Origin: Nitrospirota bacterium
GTDB lineage: Bacteria > Nitrospirota > Thermodesulfovibrionia > UBA6902
DNA length: 33,900 nt
Direction: 5' to 3'
NCBI GenBank assembly: GCA_016222905.1
Contig: JACRPZ010000060.1
Location: forward strand, 1-33,900
The position numbers were made by a program, and so were the translations under genes. Every line of letters starts with the position of its first letter. Position 1 is the first letter of the stretch. The notes below the pieces were generated by a model. The model had not been told where the DNA came from and ran no database searches. It saw nothing but the letters and a program-made list of their open reading frames with translations. This document shows positions 23,114 to 31,510 of this stretch, piece after piece.

Positions 23114-25097
23114 TTATCCCTCCAACACCGGCATGCGCCGTATTCTTGATCTCTCTTCTGGCAGCCATATCCATAAGGACCCTTTCAGCGCCGAATTTGC
23201 CGGGCTCGTATTTTCTGAGTTTCAGGTTCTCTCTCGCCTTGTCAATATAGTCCAGACACATCTGAAGCATCTTCTCAGGATCAGGTTCAAAGTGAAGCGC
23301 TCCCATAAAGCGCTCAAACCATACTTCTGTCATTATTTTTGTAACTTCCTTGCTTGCGCCTACAGGAGACTCTCCGCCGAATATTACAGGCACTCCTGAT
23401 GCGGCGAAATAGCAGCCGATAGCTATAGCTTTCTCAGACATCCATTCAGGTGCGATGCCAACTGCCGGCATGCCGGCGATCTCGTCAGAAAGCCCGCCTT
23501 CCGCAGCCATTGCAGTGGCTATAGTCAAGATTCTTGAGTTGTCAACGCAAGCGCCAAGATGCAGAATAGGCGGTATGCCTATCGCCTCGCAGACCTCCCT
23601 GAGTCCGGGTCCCGCATTCTCCAGTGCCATTTCCGGTGTCATATAACCTGCAGTTGCGCATGCGGCCGAACCGCAGCCTGTTGAAACTATCAGCACATCG
23701 TTCTTTATTAATTCCGTTGCGAGATACTTATGGATTCCGGTAGACGCAACCCTTGGATTGTCGCATCCGGCAAGCCCGACGACACCACGGATCCTGCCGG
23801 CCATGATAGCGTCATTTAATGGCCTGAATGAAGCGCGCCATTTGCCGCCCTGCATGTAAGCGATATACTCCTCTGAAAACCCGCCGATTAGCGTTGATTT
23901 AAGGGTAATATGGCTTCCCTCTGCCTTTCTGTTGGGGAAATTGTCACATGCTGTTTTAATTATCTCTCTTGCAACTTCCTTTGCCCTGTGCTCATCGTAT
24001 TCTATATGGACAGCTCCCTGCATCTTTGCCTTTTCGCTGGTGGTGATCACCTTTGTATGAAACTTCTTTGAAAGTTCTCCAATAGCAGGCATTATGCACT
24101 GGACATCAACTGTCATGGCGTCTATCAGGCCTGTCATGATCCCGAGTTCCTGATTTGTAAAGCCTCCCGCCGTGGGTATGCCGTGTCTCATGAGTATCTC
24201 ATTTGCGGTGCAGCACATTCCGCCGAGGTTAATGCCTTTAGCGCCTTTTGATTTTGCGTACTCGATCATTTCAGGCTCATTAACAGTGTCAACTATCACC
24301 TCCGCAAGAGTTGGCTCATGGCCGTGGACGATCAGGTTAACTTCGTCCTCTTTAAATATGCCGAAACTCGCCTCTGCCTTTATCGGAGATGGTGTCCCGA
24401 AGAGTATATCTGATATGTCTGTTGAGATCATGCAGCCGCCCCAGCCGTCTGCAAGGGCGACTCTAAGACCATGCGTAAGCAGATGGTCCGGCTCATGGTC
24501 AACGCCGATATTTGTGCGGTGCATAGCCTCAACAACTTCCCTGTCAATTCCGCGGGGCACTATATTCCATTTCCTCCACCTCTCCTGCGTCTTCTGAGGT
24601 GCGCGCTTGGTATAATTGATCTCGCCTTTCTGGCGTCCGAAATCTTCGACGAAGGTAGTGGCAACGTCTCTTGCAACGTCGTTCACCGGCCTTCCTTCAA
24701 ACTCAATGCCTAAAATACCTGCAACTCTGTAAAGCTTCTTCACATCGGTTATCTTGAAGTCTTTGGCCTCTCCATTGGCAACTGCGAGCAACGTCAGAGC
24801 CATATCGCGGGCATGGTCTGAATGTGCGGCCGTGCCGGCGGCGATCATTCTAACCATATTTCTTGCCGCTACGGTCCCCAAAGTTGCACCGCATACGCCT
24901 CTTGCCTCTTCTTCGGCATTCTTGCCGGTGAACCTGCATGGCCCCATATGACATACCTTGCAGCAGGCCCCTGATTCGCCTATAGGACATGGTTTCATCT
25001 TGAGTGCCCTGTCAAAACATGTCTCTATATCATGTTGCTTGCCCCATTCAATTATCTCTTCAGCTGATGTGCTGGCGCTTTTTATTGTCTTATCCAT
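23097..25097 (-). CDS. acsA: Carbon monoxide dehydrogenase catalytic subunit
   Basis: 666 residues, the size of bacterial AcsA/CooS. The D- and B-cluster cysteines are in place: Cys37, the CC pair 45-46, Cys49, Cys54 and Cys69. C-cluster segments follow: GINLGGMCCTANE, GLAGCDNPRV, VSTGCGSAACATAGY and HLGACVDNSR. The enzyme interconverts CO2 and CO at a Ni-Fe-S site and, next to AcsB, should feed CO to acetyl-CoA synthesis. GGGAGG precedes the ATG. The gene lies 78 bases downstream of acsB and overlaps nuoE, which suggests electron supply from the NuoEF module, directly or through ferredoxin. Confidence 0.97.
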   Translation of the reverse strand: MDKTIKSASTSAEEIIEWGKQHDIETCFDRALKMKPCPIGESGACCKVCHMGPCRFTGKNAEEEARGVCGATLGTVAARNMVRMIAAGTAAHSDHARDMALTLLAVANGEAKDFKITDVKKLYRVAGILGIEFEGRPVNDVARDVATTFVEDFGRQKGEINYTKRAPQKTQERWRKWNIVPRGIDREVVEAMHRTNIGVDHEPDHLLTHGLRVALADGWGGCMISTDISDILFGTPSPIKAEASFGIFKEDEVNLIVHGHEPTLAEVIVDTVNEPEMIEYAKSKGAKGINLGGMCCTANEILMRHGIPTAGGFTNQELGIMTGLIDAMTVDVQCIMPAIGELSKKFHTKVITTSEKAKMQGAVHIEYDEHRAKEVAREIIKTACDNFPNRKAEGSHITLKSTLIGGFSEEYIAYMQGGKWRASFRPLNDAIMAGRIRGVVGLAGCDNPRVASTGIHKYLATELIKNDVLIVSTGCGSAACATAGYMTPEMALENAGPGLREVCEAIGIPPILHLGACVDNSRILTIATAMAAEGGLSDEIAGMPAVGIAPEWMSEKAIAIGCYFAASGVPVIFGGESPVGASKEVTKIMTEVWFERFMGALHFEPDPEKMLQMCLDYIDKARENLKLRKYEPGKFGAERVLMDMAARREIKNTAHAGVGGINESQG

Positions 25098-25175
25098 AAA
25101 ACCTCCCTTTGAAAGGGTTGAAGATTGGGATTTCGCTTTTAATAATCCCTGACTCCTAACCCCGGATCACTATAT

Positions 25176-27389
25176 TTAAAACATCGGCTCCATTTCAAGC
25201 GCCGGATGTCCTGCGTTTGTTAAGAACTCCAGAAGCTTCTCGGAATCTTCCGCTGCTGTTTCATCAGCTATCTTATCAATCAGGTCAGGCACACCTTCTT
25301 CCACGCACCTTTTCTTAAAGTCTTCGCCTAACCTCTCTTTCAGGTTCTTTGTCATCCAGACGATTCTCTTAATGCCGCCGTCGGCAAAGAGGAATTTTTT
25401 GCTGGTGATAAAGTTAACGCCGATGCCTGAGAATCCGGGGTTCTGTGTGCCTCCACCGACAGTTCCGGCTAAAGTGGAGAATTTCATCCCTACAGGTGTT
25501 TCGCCTGTATGACCTCTCTGCACCAGCATCACACCGTTGGCTTCAGGTACTATTGCTACAATGCACTCAAAGCATCCGCAAGATGTCATTGGATTATCCA
25601 TTATGGTGTAAAGGTTCAATGTCTCCACAGCGCCTGCGGAGTTGCTCTTAAGGTACTTGTCAACTCCTTCCCACCTGCCGCGTTTATCATCAACCGCAGG
25701 ACCCTTTGCGATAGGCTGATTGCCGCCGGTCGGGTCAATCTCGAATGCGGCTTTGCAATCGAGCCAGTTATACGCGCCGCAGAGGCCGAGACGCTCCGGA
25801 CTTATTACGCAGACATGAGACGGAGCAAATGACTGGCACAGGAGGCATGAATAGAAGGTGTCAACGGTCTCGTCCGTCATTCCTCCGAGCCTCTTGTCAC
25901 GCTCTCTGTAGACAGCCCTTGCCTGCTCCTGAAGCTCAAGCACATCTTTTTCATCGCAGTAAAGGGTTGTCTGCACCTTGTCAACTATTGACTTGAACCT
26001 GTGGTGTGTCATAGTGTTGTGTATAATGCCTATATGTTCAAGGGTAATGCCGTCCTTGTATGATTGGTTGCTGATCCTCATCCATACGATGTCGCGCTGT
26101 CCCATATGCCAGAGTCCCTGCGCTTCGTTTATATTGTGATGCATTTTCCTCTCGATAATAGCCTCAAAGTCATTCTGCATCTTTCTGCCTGCAACATCTA
26201 TTACAATTGCGAGAGGCATCTTGCCGCCTGCCTTGAACCTCTCCTCGACATTTGTGCCGACAATGATCACCTTATTGTCCTCTATCTCATCAAGCTCTTT
26301 TGTCCTTACCCATTCAAAAGCAGGGGTGCGCTGCCCGCCGAACTCGATGAACATATCCTCTTTTCTAATCCTCTCGCCCTCAAAAGCAGGGCCGTAAGCT
26401 ACAGGGATCGGCGGTTTCTCTACGGTAACCTTTAATCCCCTTATCTCAAACGCCCTCTGGACAATCTTTTTGTGGTCGAACTCTTTTTCAACATGCTCAT
26501 AAGTGCATACGCCGGTGGGGTGGATAACAGGGACATCAGTATCGCATATTGCGGGGTAGCCCATGTTGATTGCGCCTGCGCCTGTGGACCATTTTATCTC
26601 ATCAAGCTCTCCCAAAACGAGCGCAAATGCGAAGACCCTGTCCTTTGTATATTTAAGGTGAGCCTTGTAATCGCCGGGCTTGTTTCCGCCGAATATCATT
26701 GACGCCCTGATGGACCAGCTTAACGCATAAAGCGTATGTTCAGTATCAGGACCCAATGGAACGATATAAGTGTCCCAGCCGAGTTCAACTTTCCGTGAAA
26801 GAAGCTGCTGCGTCACATTTGTAAGCTTGCCATTTTTATCCTTTGCCTGTCCTGAGAGAAATGTCAGGATATTCTTCTCCTGAAGTTCCCTGACAATTTT
26901 TTCAGCGATCTCAGCGTCAGGCGCTGCTCCTATGATCGCTGCAAATCCTGGCATTCTGCCGTCAACAAGCTGGATCCCGAGATTTCTCTGAATAGTGTCG
27001 GTGATAAAACCGTTATAGACATAACCTGTTTCCGGATCGGTTACAGGCTCAAGACCGTTGAGATACCTAAGCGCGAGGATTATCTCTTCGCAGAAGAGGG
27101 TTGCCATTCCGGAATCAAGCGCTTCTCCCAGATACGGTTTCCAGAGTTTCTCTTCGGGCATATCATGCAGCATCTCTCTTGCCATTTCGAGCGCGACCTT
27201 CATGTCAGCGAGGGTCTTCACCGGGAATGCGGTCATCGCGTATATCTGCGGCAGGTAGAACGCGGTATCCGGAAATTCAATAACAAAATCCTTGCCCTTT
27301 TCAGCAATAGCCTTCTCAAGCATTTCTTCTGCTGTCTTAAACAGATGATGTGAAGCACTGATAGCAGCAGAGGCTATAATCTTTGACAT
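25176..27389 (-). CDS. acsB: Acetyl-CoA synthase / CO-methylating subunit
   Basis: 737 residues, the full bacterial length with the N-terminal domain that contacts CO dehydrogenase. The A-cluster ligands are visible: CLLCQSFAPSHVC followed by a fourth cysteine in ERLGLC (spacing C-x2-C-x8-C-x9-C, about residues 512-536) and the CGC motif near 605 that binds the proximal and distal nickel. It condenses CO, a methyl group from the corrinoid protein and CoA into acetyl-CoA. GGAGG lies six bases before the ATG. The PerR-like gene lies immediately upstream on the same strand, so acsB may be expressed together with that regulator or from the short spacer between them. Confidence 0.97.
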   Translation of the reverse strand: MSKIIASAAISASHHLFKTAEEMLEKAIAEKGKDFVIEFPDTAFYLPQIYAMTAFPVKTLADMKVALEMAREMLHDMPEEKLWKPYLGEALDSGMATLFCEEIILALRYLNGLEPVTDPETGYVYNGFITDTIQRNLGIQLVDGRMPGFAAIIGAAPDAEIAEKIVRELQEKNILTFLSGQAKDKNGKLTNVTQQLLSRKVELGWDTYIVPLGPDTEHTLYALSWSIRASMIFGGNKPGDYKAHLKYTKDRVFAFALVLGELDEIKWSTGAGAINMGYPAICDTDVPVIHPTGVCTYEHVEKEFDHKKIVQRAFEIRGLKVTVEKPPIPVAYGPAFEGERIRKEDMFIEFGGQRTPAFEWVRTKELDEIEDNKVIIVGTNVEERFKAGGKMPLAIVIDVAGRKMQNDFEAIIERKMHHNINEAQGLWHMGQRDIVWMRISNQSYKDGITLEHIGIIHNTMTHHRFKSIVDKVQTTLYCDEKDVLELQEQARAVYRERDKRLGGMTDETVDTFYSCLLCQSFAPSHVCVISPERLGLCGAYNWLDCKAAFEIDPTGGNQPIAKGPAVDDKRGRWEGVDKYLKSNSAGAVETLNLYTIMDNPMTSCGCFECIVAIVPEANGVMLVQRGHTGETPVGMKFSTLAGTVGGGTQNPGFSGIGVNFITSKKFLFADGGIKRIVWMTKNLKERLGEDFKKRCVEEGVPDLIDKIADETAAEDSEKLLEFLTNAGHPALEMEPMF

Positions 27390-27430
27390 CTTTACCTCCT
27401 GAATTCATTTTTCAAACTATAAACTGTTTT

Positions 27431-27461
27431 TATTCTGAAATATTCTGTTAAGGCGAGAATA
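27431..27461. promoter_or_regulatory. Cluster of AGAATA/TATTCT half-sites upstream of acsB
   Basis: TATTCTG occurs at 27431-27437 and again at 27441-27447, and AGAATA follows at 27456-27461 in inverse orientation. A related AGAATAATTC lies in the promoter of the adjacent PerR-like gene. The shared hexamer could be a binding site for that regulator, but it does not match a full classical Fur or PerR box, so this is a weak proposal. Confidence 0.3.
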
Positions 27462-27479
27462 CTTTTACGTCACTCAATG

Positions 27480-27884
27480 CTACTTACTGCATTTTGAACA
27501 TATCCCATAAAATTCAATATGATTGCCTTTTATATCGAACCCGTTAGCCATACTGTCCGAGAGGTCAAGCTTGAATTTTTTGAATATATCAATAATGTCC
27601 TTGCACTCTGTACATATAAGATGATGATGCGACGTAATGTCAGGGTCATACCTTTTTTTGCCCGGCTCAATCGTTAGCTCCTGCAAAGCGCCCTTGTTCT
27701 TAAGCGCTTCAAGTGTGTTATACACCGTTGCAACAGACATGGTCGGAAATTTTTTCGAGACAGCGCTGTAGATGGTATCGGCAGAAGGGTGCGACTTGTT
27801 GCCTTCCATATAATTCAGTATTGCAAGCCTCTGCGGCGTTAATTTTATACCGATATTTCTGTATTTTTCCATATGAGTTATCAT
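27480..27884 (-). CDS. Fur family regulator, PerR-like
   Basis: 134 residues. A winged helix (about 15-70) with SVATVYNTLEAL as the recognition helix is followed by the dimer domain. The structural zinc site is complete: Cys91-Cys94 (CTEC) and Cys129-Cys132 (CSKC). The regulatory metal set resembles PerR: Asp80 in RYD, the HHH run at 86-88, and Asp99 in IIDI where Fur proteins usually have Glu. It may therefore sense peroxide or Fe/Mn status. It sits in the same orientation between acsC and acsB, with its own strong promoter. Control of the oxygen-sensitive carbon-fixation genes is a reasonable inference. A second in-frame ATG is at 27872. Confidence 0.85.
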   Translation of the reverse strand: MITHMEKYRNIGIKLTPQRLAILNYMEGNKSHPSADTIYSAVSKKFPTMSVATVYNTLEALKNKGALQELTIEPGKKRYDPDITSHHHLICTECKDIIDIFKKFKLDLSDSMANGFDIKGNHIEFYGICSKCSK

Positions 27885-27902
27885 AAGCGCACCAAGTGAG
27901 AA

Positions 27903-27932
27903 ATAATATCAGTTTGGAATTATTCTTGTCAA
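27903..27932 (-). promoter_or_regulatory. Sigma-70 promoter of the PerR-like gene
   Basis: On the - strand TTGACA (27932-27927) and TATTAT (27908-27903) are separated by 18 bases. The -35 is perfect and the -10 has one mismatch. Transcription should start near 27896, giving a leader of about a dozen bases. The spacer contains the palindrome GAATAATTC, which could be an autoregulatory site. Confidence 0.65.
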
Positions 27933-27949
27933 TTGCTGCGCAAAAGATT

Positions 27950-27971
27950 GTCATACCCGCAAAGGAATGAC
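27950..27971. repeat. Short GTCATNCCC...GGAATGAC palindrome remnant
   Basis: GTCATACCC and GGAATGAC flank four bases. It resembles a shortened copy of the GTCATTCC-type palindromic repeat seen at 31409-31478 and probably is a degenerate dispersed element. It lies in the spacer between acsC and the PerR-like promoter. Confidence 0.4.
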
Positions 27972-28008
27972 GACCAAATGTATAAAATAGTTTTTCAGTA
28001 GTCTATTT

Positions 28009-29352
28009 TCAAGCAACTTTGTTCTTGAGGAACGTAGGAATACTATTGGCCTCTCTGGGGCCGACAGTGATCTTCCAGCCTTCCAATTTATCCTCAAGAG
28101 CGCCGCTCAATATAGCAACCTGTCCGGGTATGATCAGTTCTTTATGGCTGATCTGCTTATCAATGCCGCTTTCCTGTATGAAGGCCGCGATTTTTGACGC
28201 GATAAATTTACCCGCTGCCCATGCGGTAAGCACAGATAGTCCTTCGCAGTCCATCACCGCAAGCCGGCTCGGGACCTTGCTGTTCTCTATTTCGCCTGAG
28301 ACTATAAAATATGTGAGCGAGAAGTTGGTCGTTATCATTAACGGGGAATCAGCCTTTGCTTCCCCTATGTTATAGACCTTCTGCTCTACCTGCATCGGCA
28401 CCTGAGGGTCGGTATAGATGTTCTGCCTTAATGTGTAGAGCGCGAGATTTTTCCACTGCTCTATGCTGCTGAGAATAACAATGGAAGCATACTTTGCAAT
28501 CGCAACAGATGCAATATTCGCTTCAAGTAGAGAGTCGTCTCTCTGAACATTATTTATTACAGGGTAGCCGAGAGGCTTAAAGCCTTTTTTGAGCGCTGAA
28601 CGTCTTATCTGGGTGTTATTTTCCAGTATATCTTTTGCTGTCTTTACGCCGGAATCAAGTACTATGTCTTCAACTCCCAGACCGGCAATTTTTTCCGAAA
28701 GGGCGCTTAACGCATCGAGTCCTTCCGCGCAAATTGCAAGGGGCACGCCGTATGTTTTGGCGATATTCGCCATTGCATCAGCATTCTTATCAGTGGCGCA
28801 ATAGATCAAGGGCTTTCTGTCTGCGACCGCTTTTACCGCAGCCTCAATTACAGAGGCGTCTTTGCAGTTAAGTATAATGGCCGCTTCAGGCGCCTTCCCT
28901 GCGACAAGTTTAACAGCGGCTTCATATTTTGCGCTGTCATTTGACACGCACTCTATCGAGACGGCGTCAATCCTGAGCTTCTGTCCGACCCTGTCCATTT
29001 CAGAGTTCGCAACTTCGGACGCCTTTTTTGCAAGATCATCAGCGCTCAGGTCATCCTTTATATTCAATGCAAGGGCGCAGGGATTAAAGAACTTCTTTTC
29101 ATGCCTGAAGAGAACGGTTTCCCCGCCCATCTTAACAGCCTTTTCTCCTGTACCAAGGCTGAATGTCCTTATTGCCGGTGCTGATGCATCTCCCAAGGAT
29201 TTCTTTGCTTCCTCGGAAATATCAGGGCACTTCGATATATCAACGCCGCTCTGGGCAAGCTTCATTGCAAACGCAAGGCATGTTGGAAACCCGCACTTTT
29301 TGCAGTTTGTCTTGGGAAGAAGTTTAAATATCTGGATACCTGTCAAAGCCAT
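28009..29352 (-). CDS. acsC: Corrinoid iron-sulfur protein, large subunit
   Basis: 447 residues. The N-terminal [4Fe-4S] motif is exact (Cys17, Cys20, Cys25, Cys42 in CKKCGFPTC and SKCP). A TIM-barrel part follows, and the C-terminal third is the cobalamin-binding domain. With AcsD it carries the methyl group on cob(III)amide from AcsE to AcsB; the Fe-S cluster supports reductive reactivation. GGAGG lies eight bases before the ATG, and the gene starts 39 bases after acsD. The reading frame is intact and of family length. Confidence 0.96.
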   Translation of the reverse strand: MALTGIQIFKLLPKTNCKKCGFPTCLAFAMKLAQSGVDISKCPDISEEAKKSLGDASAPAIRTFSLGTGEKAVKMGGETVLFRHEKKFFNPCALALNIKDDLSADDLAKKASEVANSEMDRVGQKLRIDAVSIECVSNDSAKYEAAVKLVAGKAPEAAIILNCKDASVIEAAVKAVADRKPLIYCATDKNADAMANIAKTYGVPLAICAEGLDALSALSEKIAGLGVEDIVLDSGVKTAKDILENNTQIRRSALKKGFKPLGYPVINNVQRDDSLLEANIASVAIAKYASIVILSSIEQWKNLALYTLRQNIYTDPQVPMQVEQKVYNIGEAKADSPLMITTNFSLTYFIVSGEIENSKVPSRLAVMDCEGLSVLTAWAAGKFIASKIAAFIQESGIDKQISHKELIIPGQVAILSGALEDKLEGWKITVGPREANSIPTFLKNKVA

Positions 29353-29391
29353 TTATTTACCTCCAAAATAATTATTATTCAAGCCGTTTAA

Positions 29392-30333
29392 TTAGCTGAG
29401 TTCACCGATCACTTTTTCAATTGTCTCAACAGCCTTCGGATGCCTCATTATCAGCAGGTTAGTTCCCGCCATAAGCATTGATGTAGATGTCACCGTCTCC
29501 CATGCAATGCCTCTCTCCTCAAGTCTTCCCCATCCCGGCACATCCGTCTCTGAAGCAGACGTCTCTTTTGTCTTCCATACATTTATGCCCACGTCGCCGA
29601 CTATCGGAGGCTGCATGGTTGCGTCATTCTGCATCAGTCCGGCAAGCCTGATCCTCTCCATAACCGAGTATGTGTACTCCAGTCCGTAACCGAGTGCGGA
29701 GCACATAGGATCTGTGATAAGCCTTGACTTGTCAAACCCCATCTGTGTTATCAGGATGTTCAACTGCTTTGCAAGGTTAATATCAAGCTCGGACATCGCT
29801 ATTAATTTATGATTATGAGCCAAAGCAGCCGCTACAATTGTCTTGTAATTTCCCTCTTGAGCTTTGCCTATGACGCAGTTGTATCCGCTTGCAGCCTCTG
29901 CTGCCGCGACAATTACGGATGCATCTTTTTCAATATGATTTGAACCGAGAATTATAAGAGGCACATTGATTGCCGCCAATACATCTTTCACTGTCTTTGC
30001 CGCATCTGCGGCAGAACGATCGCCTCTGTCAGGGTGCGTGCTTACCAGCCTTAATGCTATGGCCTTTGCGTTAAGTTTGTCCTGACAGTGCCTTGCCCAT
30101 GTGACAGGGTCATTGCTGACATCTTTATATGGCTCTTTAACAGACTCAGGCCAGTCATCCGGCGCTATATCCTGTATCTCATACGCGATAACAGGCTTGT
30201 TCGGAATAGTTCCTTCAAATGAGAGAAAGGGCAGGGAGCTTTCACCGCCTATTGCTACCGCCTTATCGCCTTTGCCAAAGTCAAGGCCGAGCACTTTGCC
30301 GTTATAAGTCTCTTTTGGAGCTACAAATGACAT
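29392..30333 (-). CDS. acsD: Corrinoid iron-sulfur protein, small subunit
   Basis: 313 residues of the CdhD/AcsD family, a TIM-barrel partner of AcsC. The N terminus (APKETYNGKVLGLDFGKGDKA, quoted in part) and the central LGSNHIEKDASVIVAAAEAA and LITDPMCSALGYGLEYTYSVMERIR segments are characteristic. No Fe-S motif is expected or seen. The start is behind AGGAGG. Genes order acsE-acsD-acsC with 26 and 39 bases between them, so they form one transcription unit. Confidence 0.95.
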   Translation of the reverse strand: MSFVAPKETYNGKVLGLDFGKGDKAVAIGGESSLPFLSFEGTIPNKPVIAYEIQDIAPDDWPESVKEPYKDVSNDPVTWARHCQDKLNAKAIALRLVSTHPDRGDRSAADAAKTVKDVLAAINVPLIILGSNHIEKDASVIVAAAEAASGYNCVIGKAQEGNYKTIVAAALAHNHKLIAMSELDINLAKQLNILITQMGFDKSRLITDPMCSALGYGLEYTYSVMERIRLAGLMQNDATMQPPIVGDVGINVWKTKETSASETDVPGWGRLEERGIAWETVTSTSMLMAGTNLLIMRHPKAVETIEKVIGELS

Positions 30334-30359
30334 ATAATTCCTCCTAAACGCTTGTTTTT

Positions 30360-31148
30360 TTACATCTCTAAATACGAGTGAGCGTAGAGTGTTTTTCCCA
30401 TAAACACTTCTGTTGTCTTGACTACGTCCATAAGCTCTTTATCAAGAGGGTTGGCTATTGCCGCAGTAAGCCCTTCATACATCAGGAGCGTTAAATAAAC
30501 CCTGTCAATCAGGCTTCTCATATCTTTTGGGACGCCGTTTGAGATGTTGCTTAAACCTACCACTGTCTTCATCGGCGGGTCATTTAATTCCTGGAACATC
30601 TTTACAGCTTTAATTGCATGCTGCGCCTGGTCCTGCATGGTGCAGACCTGAAGGATCAGGGGATCAAGATAGAGGTCCTCCATGGGCACGCCATATTCCG
30701 CTGCCCTTCCCATGATCTCAGCGGCAATACCGCATCTCTCCTCAGCGTCAGCAGGCAGACTGCCTTTGCCTAATGTAAGCGCTATGCAGAGGGCGTTATA
30801 TTTTGCGGCTAATTCAAGCATGATAAACCTGTCAGGCTCGTTCGAAGTGGAATTGATCAGCGGCCTGCCCCATGCATTATTGTGCGCTTTCAGTCCGGCC
30901 TCCAGCGCCGCGGCGTTGGTGGTATCGAGGCAGAGCGGCGCCTGGACTGTCTTCTGTATGCTCTCCACCATCCATGTCATCAGCTCTCCGCCTTTCTCTT
31001 CAGCAGGTCCTATATTGACATCAATAAAATGCGCTCCGGCTTTCCACTGCGCTTCTGCAAGCTCCTGAATAGGCTTGGGATCACGGCTGTTCATCGCTTC
31101 CCTCACCTTTTTGGCTATAATGCTTATCTTTTCACCTATAATTATCAT
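30360..31148 (-). CDS. acsE: Methyltetrahydrofolate:corrinoid iron-sulfur protein methyltransferase
   Basis: 262 residues, the exact size of the Moorella enzyme. The pterin-binding barrel shows IDVNIGP near 42, Asp75 in LCLDTTN, NSTSNEPD near 99, a LYLDPLILQ strand near 160 and VVGLSNISNG near 196-205; these carry the folate-binding aspartates and asparagines. It transfers the methyl group of methyltetrahydrofolate to Co(I) on AcsCD. Two purine-rich stretches (AAAGGAG and AAAAGGA) precede the ATG. It is the first gene after the 31149-31510 spacer, so the acs promoter probably lies there. Confidence 0.96.
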   Translation of the reverse strand: MIIIGEKISIIAKKVREAMNSRDPKPIQELAEAQWKAGAHFIDVNIGPAEEKGGELMTWMVESIQKTVQAPLCLDTTNAAALEAGLKAHNNAWGRPLINSTSNEPDRFIMLELAAKYNALCIALTLGKGSLPADAEERCGIAAEIMGRAAEYGVPMEDLYLDPLILQVCTMQDQAQHAIKAVKMFQELNDPPMKTVVGLSNISNGVPKDMRSLIDRVYLTLLMYEGLTAAIANPLDKELMDVVKTTEVFMGKTLYAHSYLEM

Positions 31149-31302
31149 TCCTTTTGTCTCCTTTAGGAACTATTTTTAGCTGGTAGAGGATTTAAACAAG
31201 AGATGCGTCTTAAAAAGCTTTTCACTTTAACATAGAAAAAGGCGTTTTATTAAGGAGTTAATTTAAAAATAAGAATTTTAAATAAAAGCTTAAATGGAAA
31301 TG

Positions 31303-31402
31303 TTGACCCAAAAATACCCCTCTCCCTCACCCTCTCCCCCAAGGGGCGAGGAAACTACTTCAATTCCCCTCCCTTGAGGGGAGGGGACAAAGGGGAGGGT
31401 GG
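31303..31402. repeat. 100-bp GC-rich dispersed repeat, copy 2
   Basis: In the opposite orientation to 17914-18013, with which it agrees at about 88 of 100 positions. Two hairpin units can form: CCTCTCCCC with GGGGCGAGG (31331-31351) and CCCCT with AGGGG just after. The pair brackets the block from acsE to the NuoG-like gene. Confidence 0.85.
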
Positions 31403-31408
31403 GCTCAT

Positions 31409-31478
31409 GTCATTCCCGCAAGCGAAGCGCGTCGGGATTCCTTTTTCTACAGATAGATTATGGGCAAGCCGGAATGAC
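31409..31478. repeat. GTCATTCC...GGAATGAC palindromic repeat
   Basis: GTCATTCC (31409-31416) and GGAATGAC (31471-31478) are perfect inverted arms around a GC-rich centre. This is a familiar kind of dispersed intergenic palindrome in bacteria. It lies directly beside the 100-bp repeat, so two different repeat families have accumulated in this spacer. Confidence 0.6.
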
Positions 31479-31510
31479 AAACTGTCTGGTACTTATGTCG
31501 CCGTGTATAG

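Larger units (their letters stand above)
31149..31510. other. Repeat-rich intergenic region between cooC and acsE
   Basis: No coding sequence is supported. The part nearest acsE (31149-31302) is AT-rich and contains an 8-bp A-T stem (31261-31268 with 31276-31283); it may hold the acs promoter, but I see no convincing -35/-10 pair. The rest is the 100-bp repeat copy 2 and a GTCATTCC-type palindromic repeat, listed separately. These separate cooC from the acs genes although all read the same way. Confidence 0.6.
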
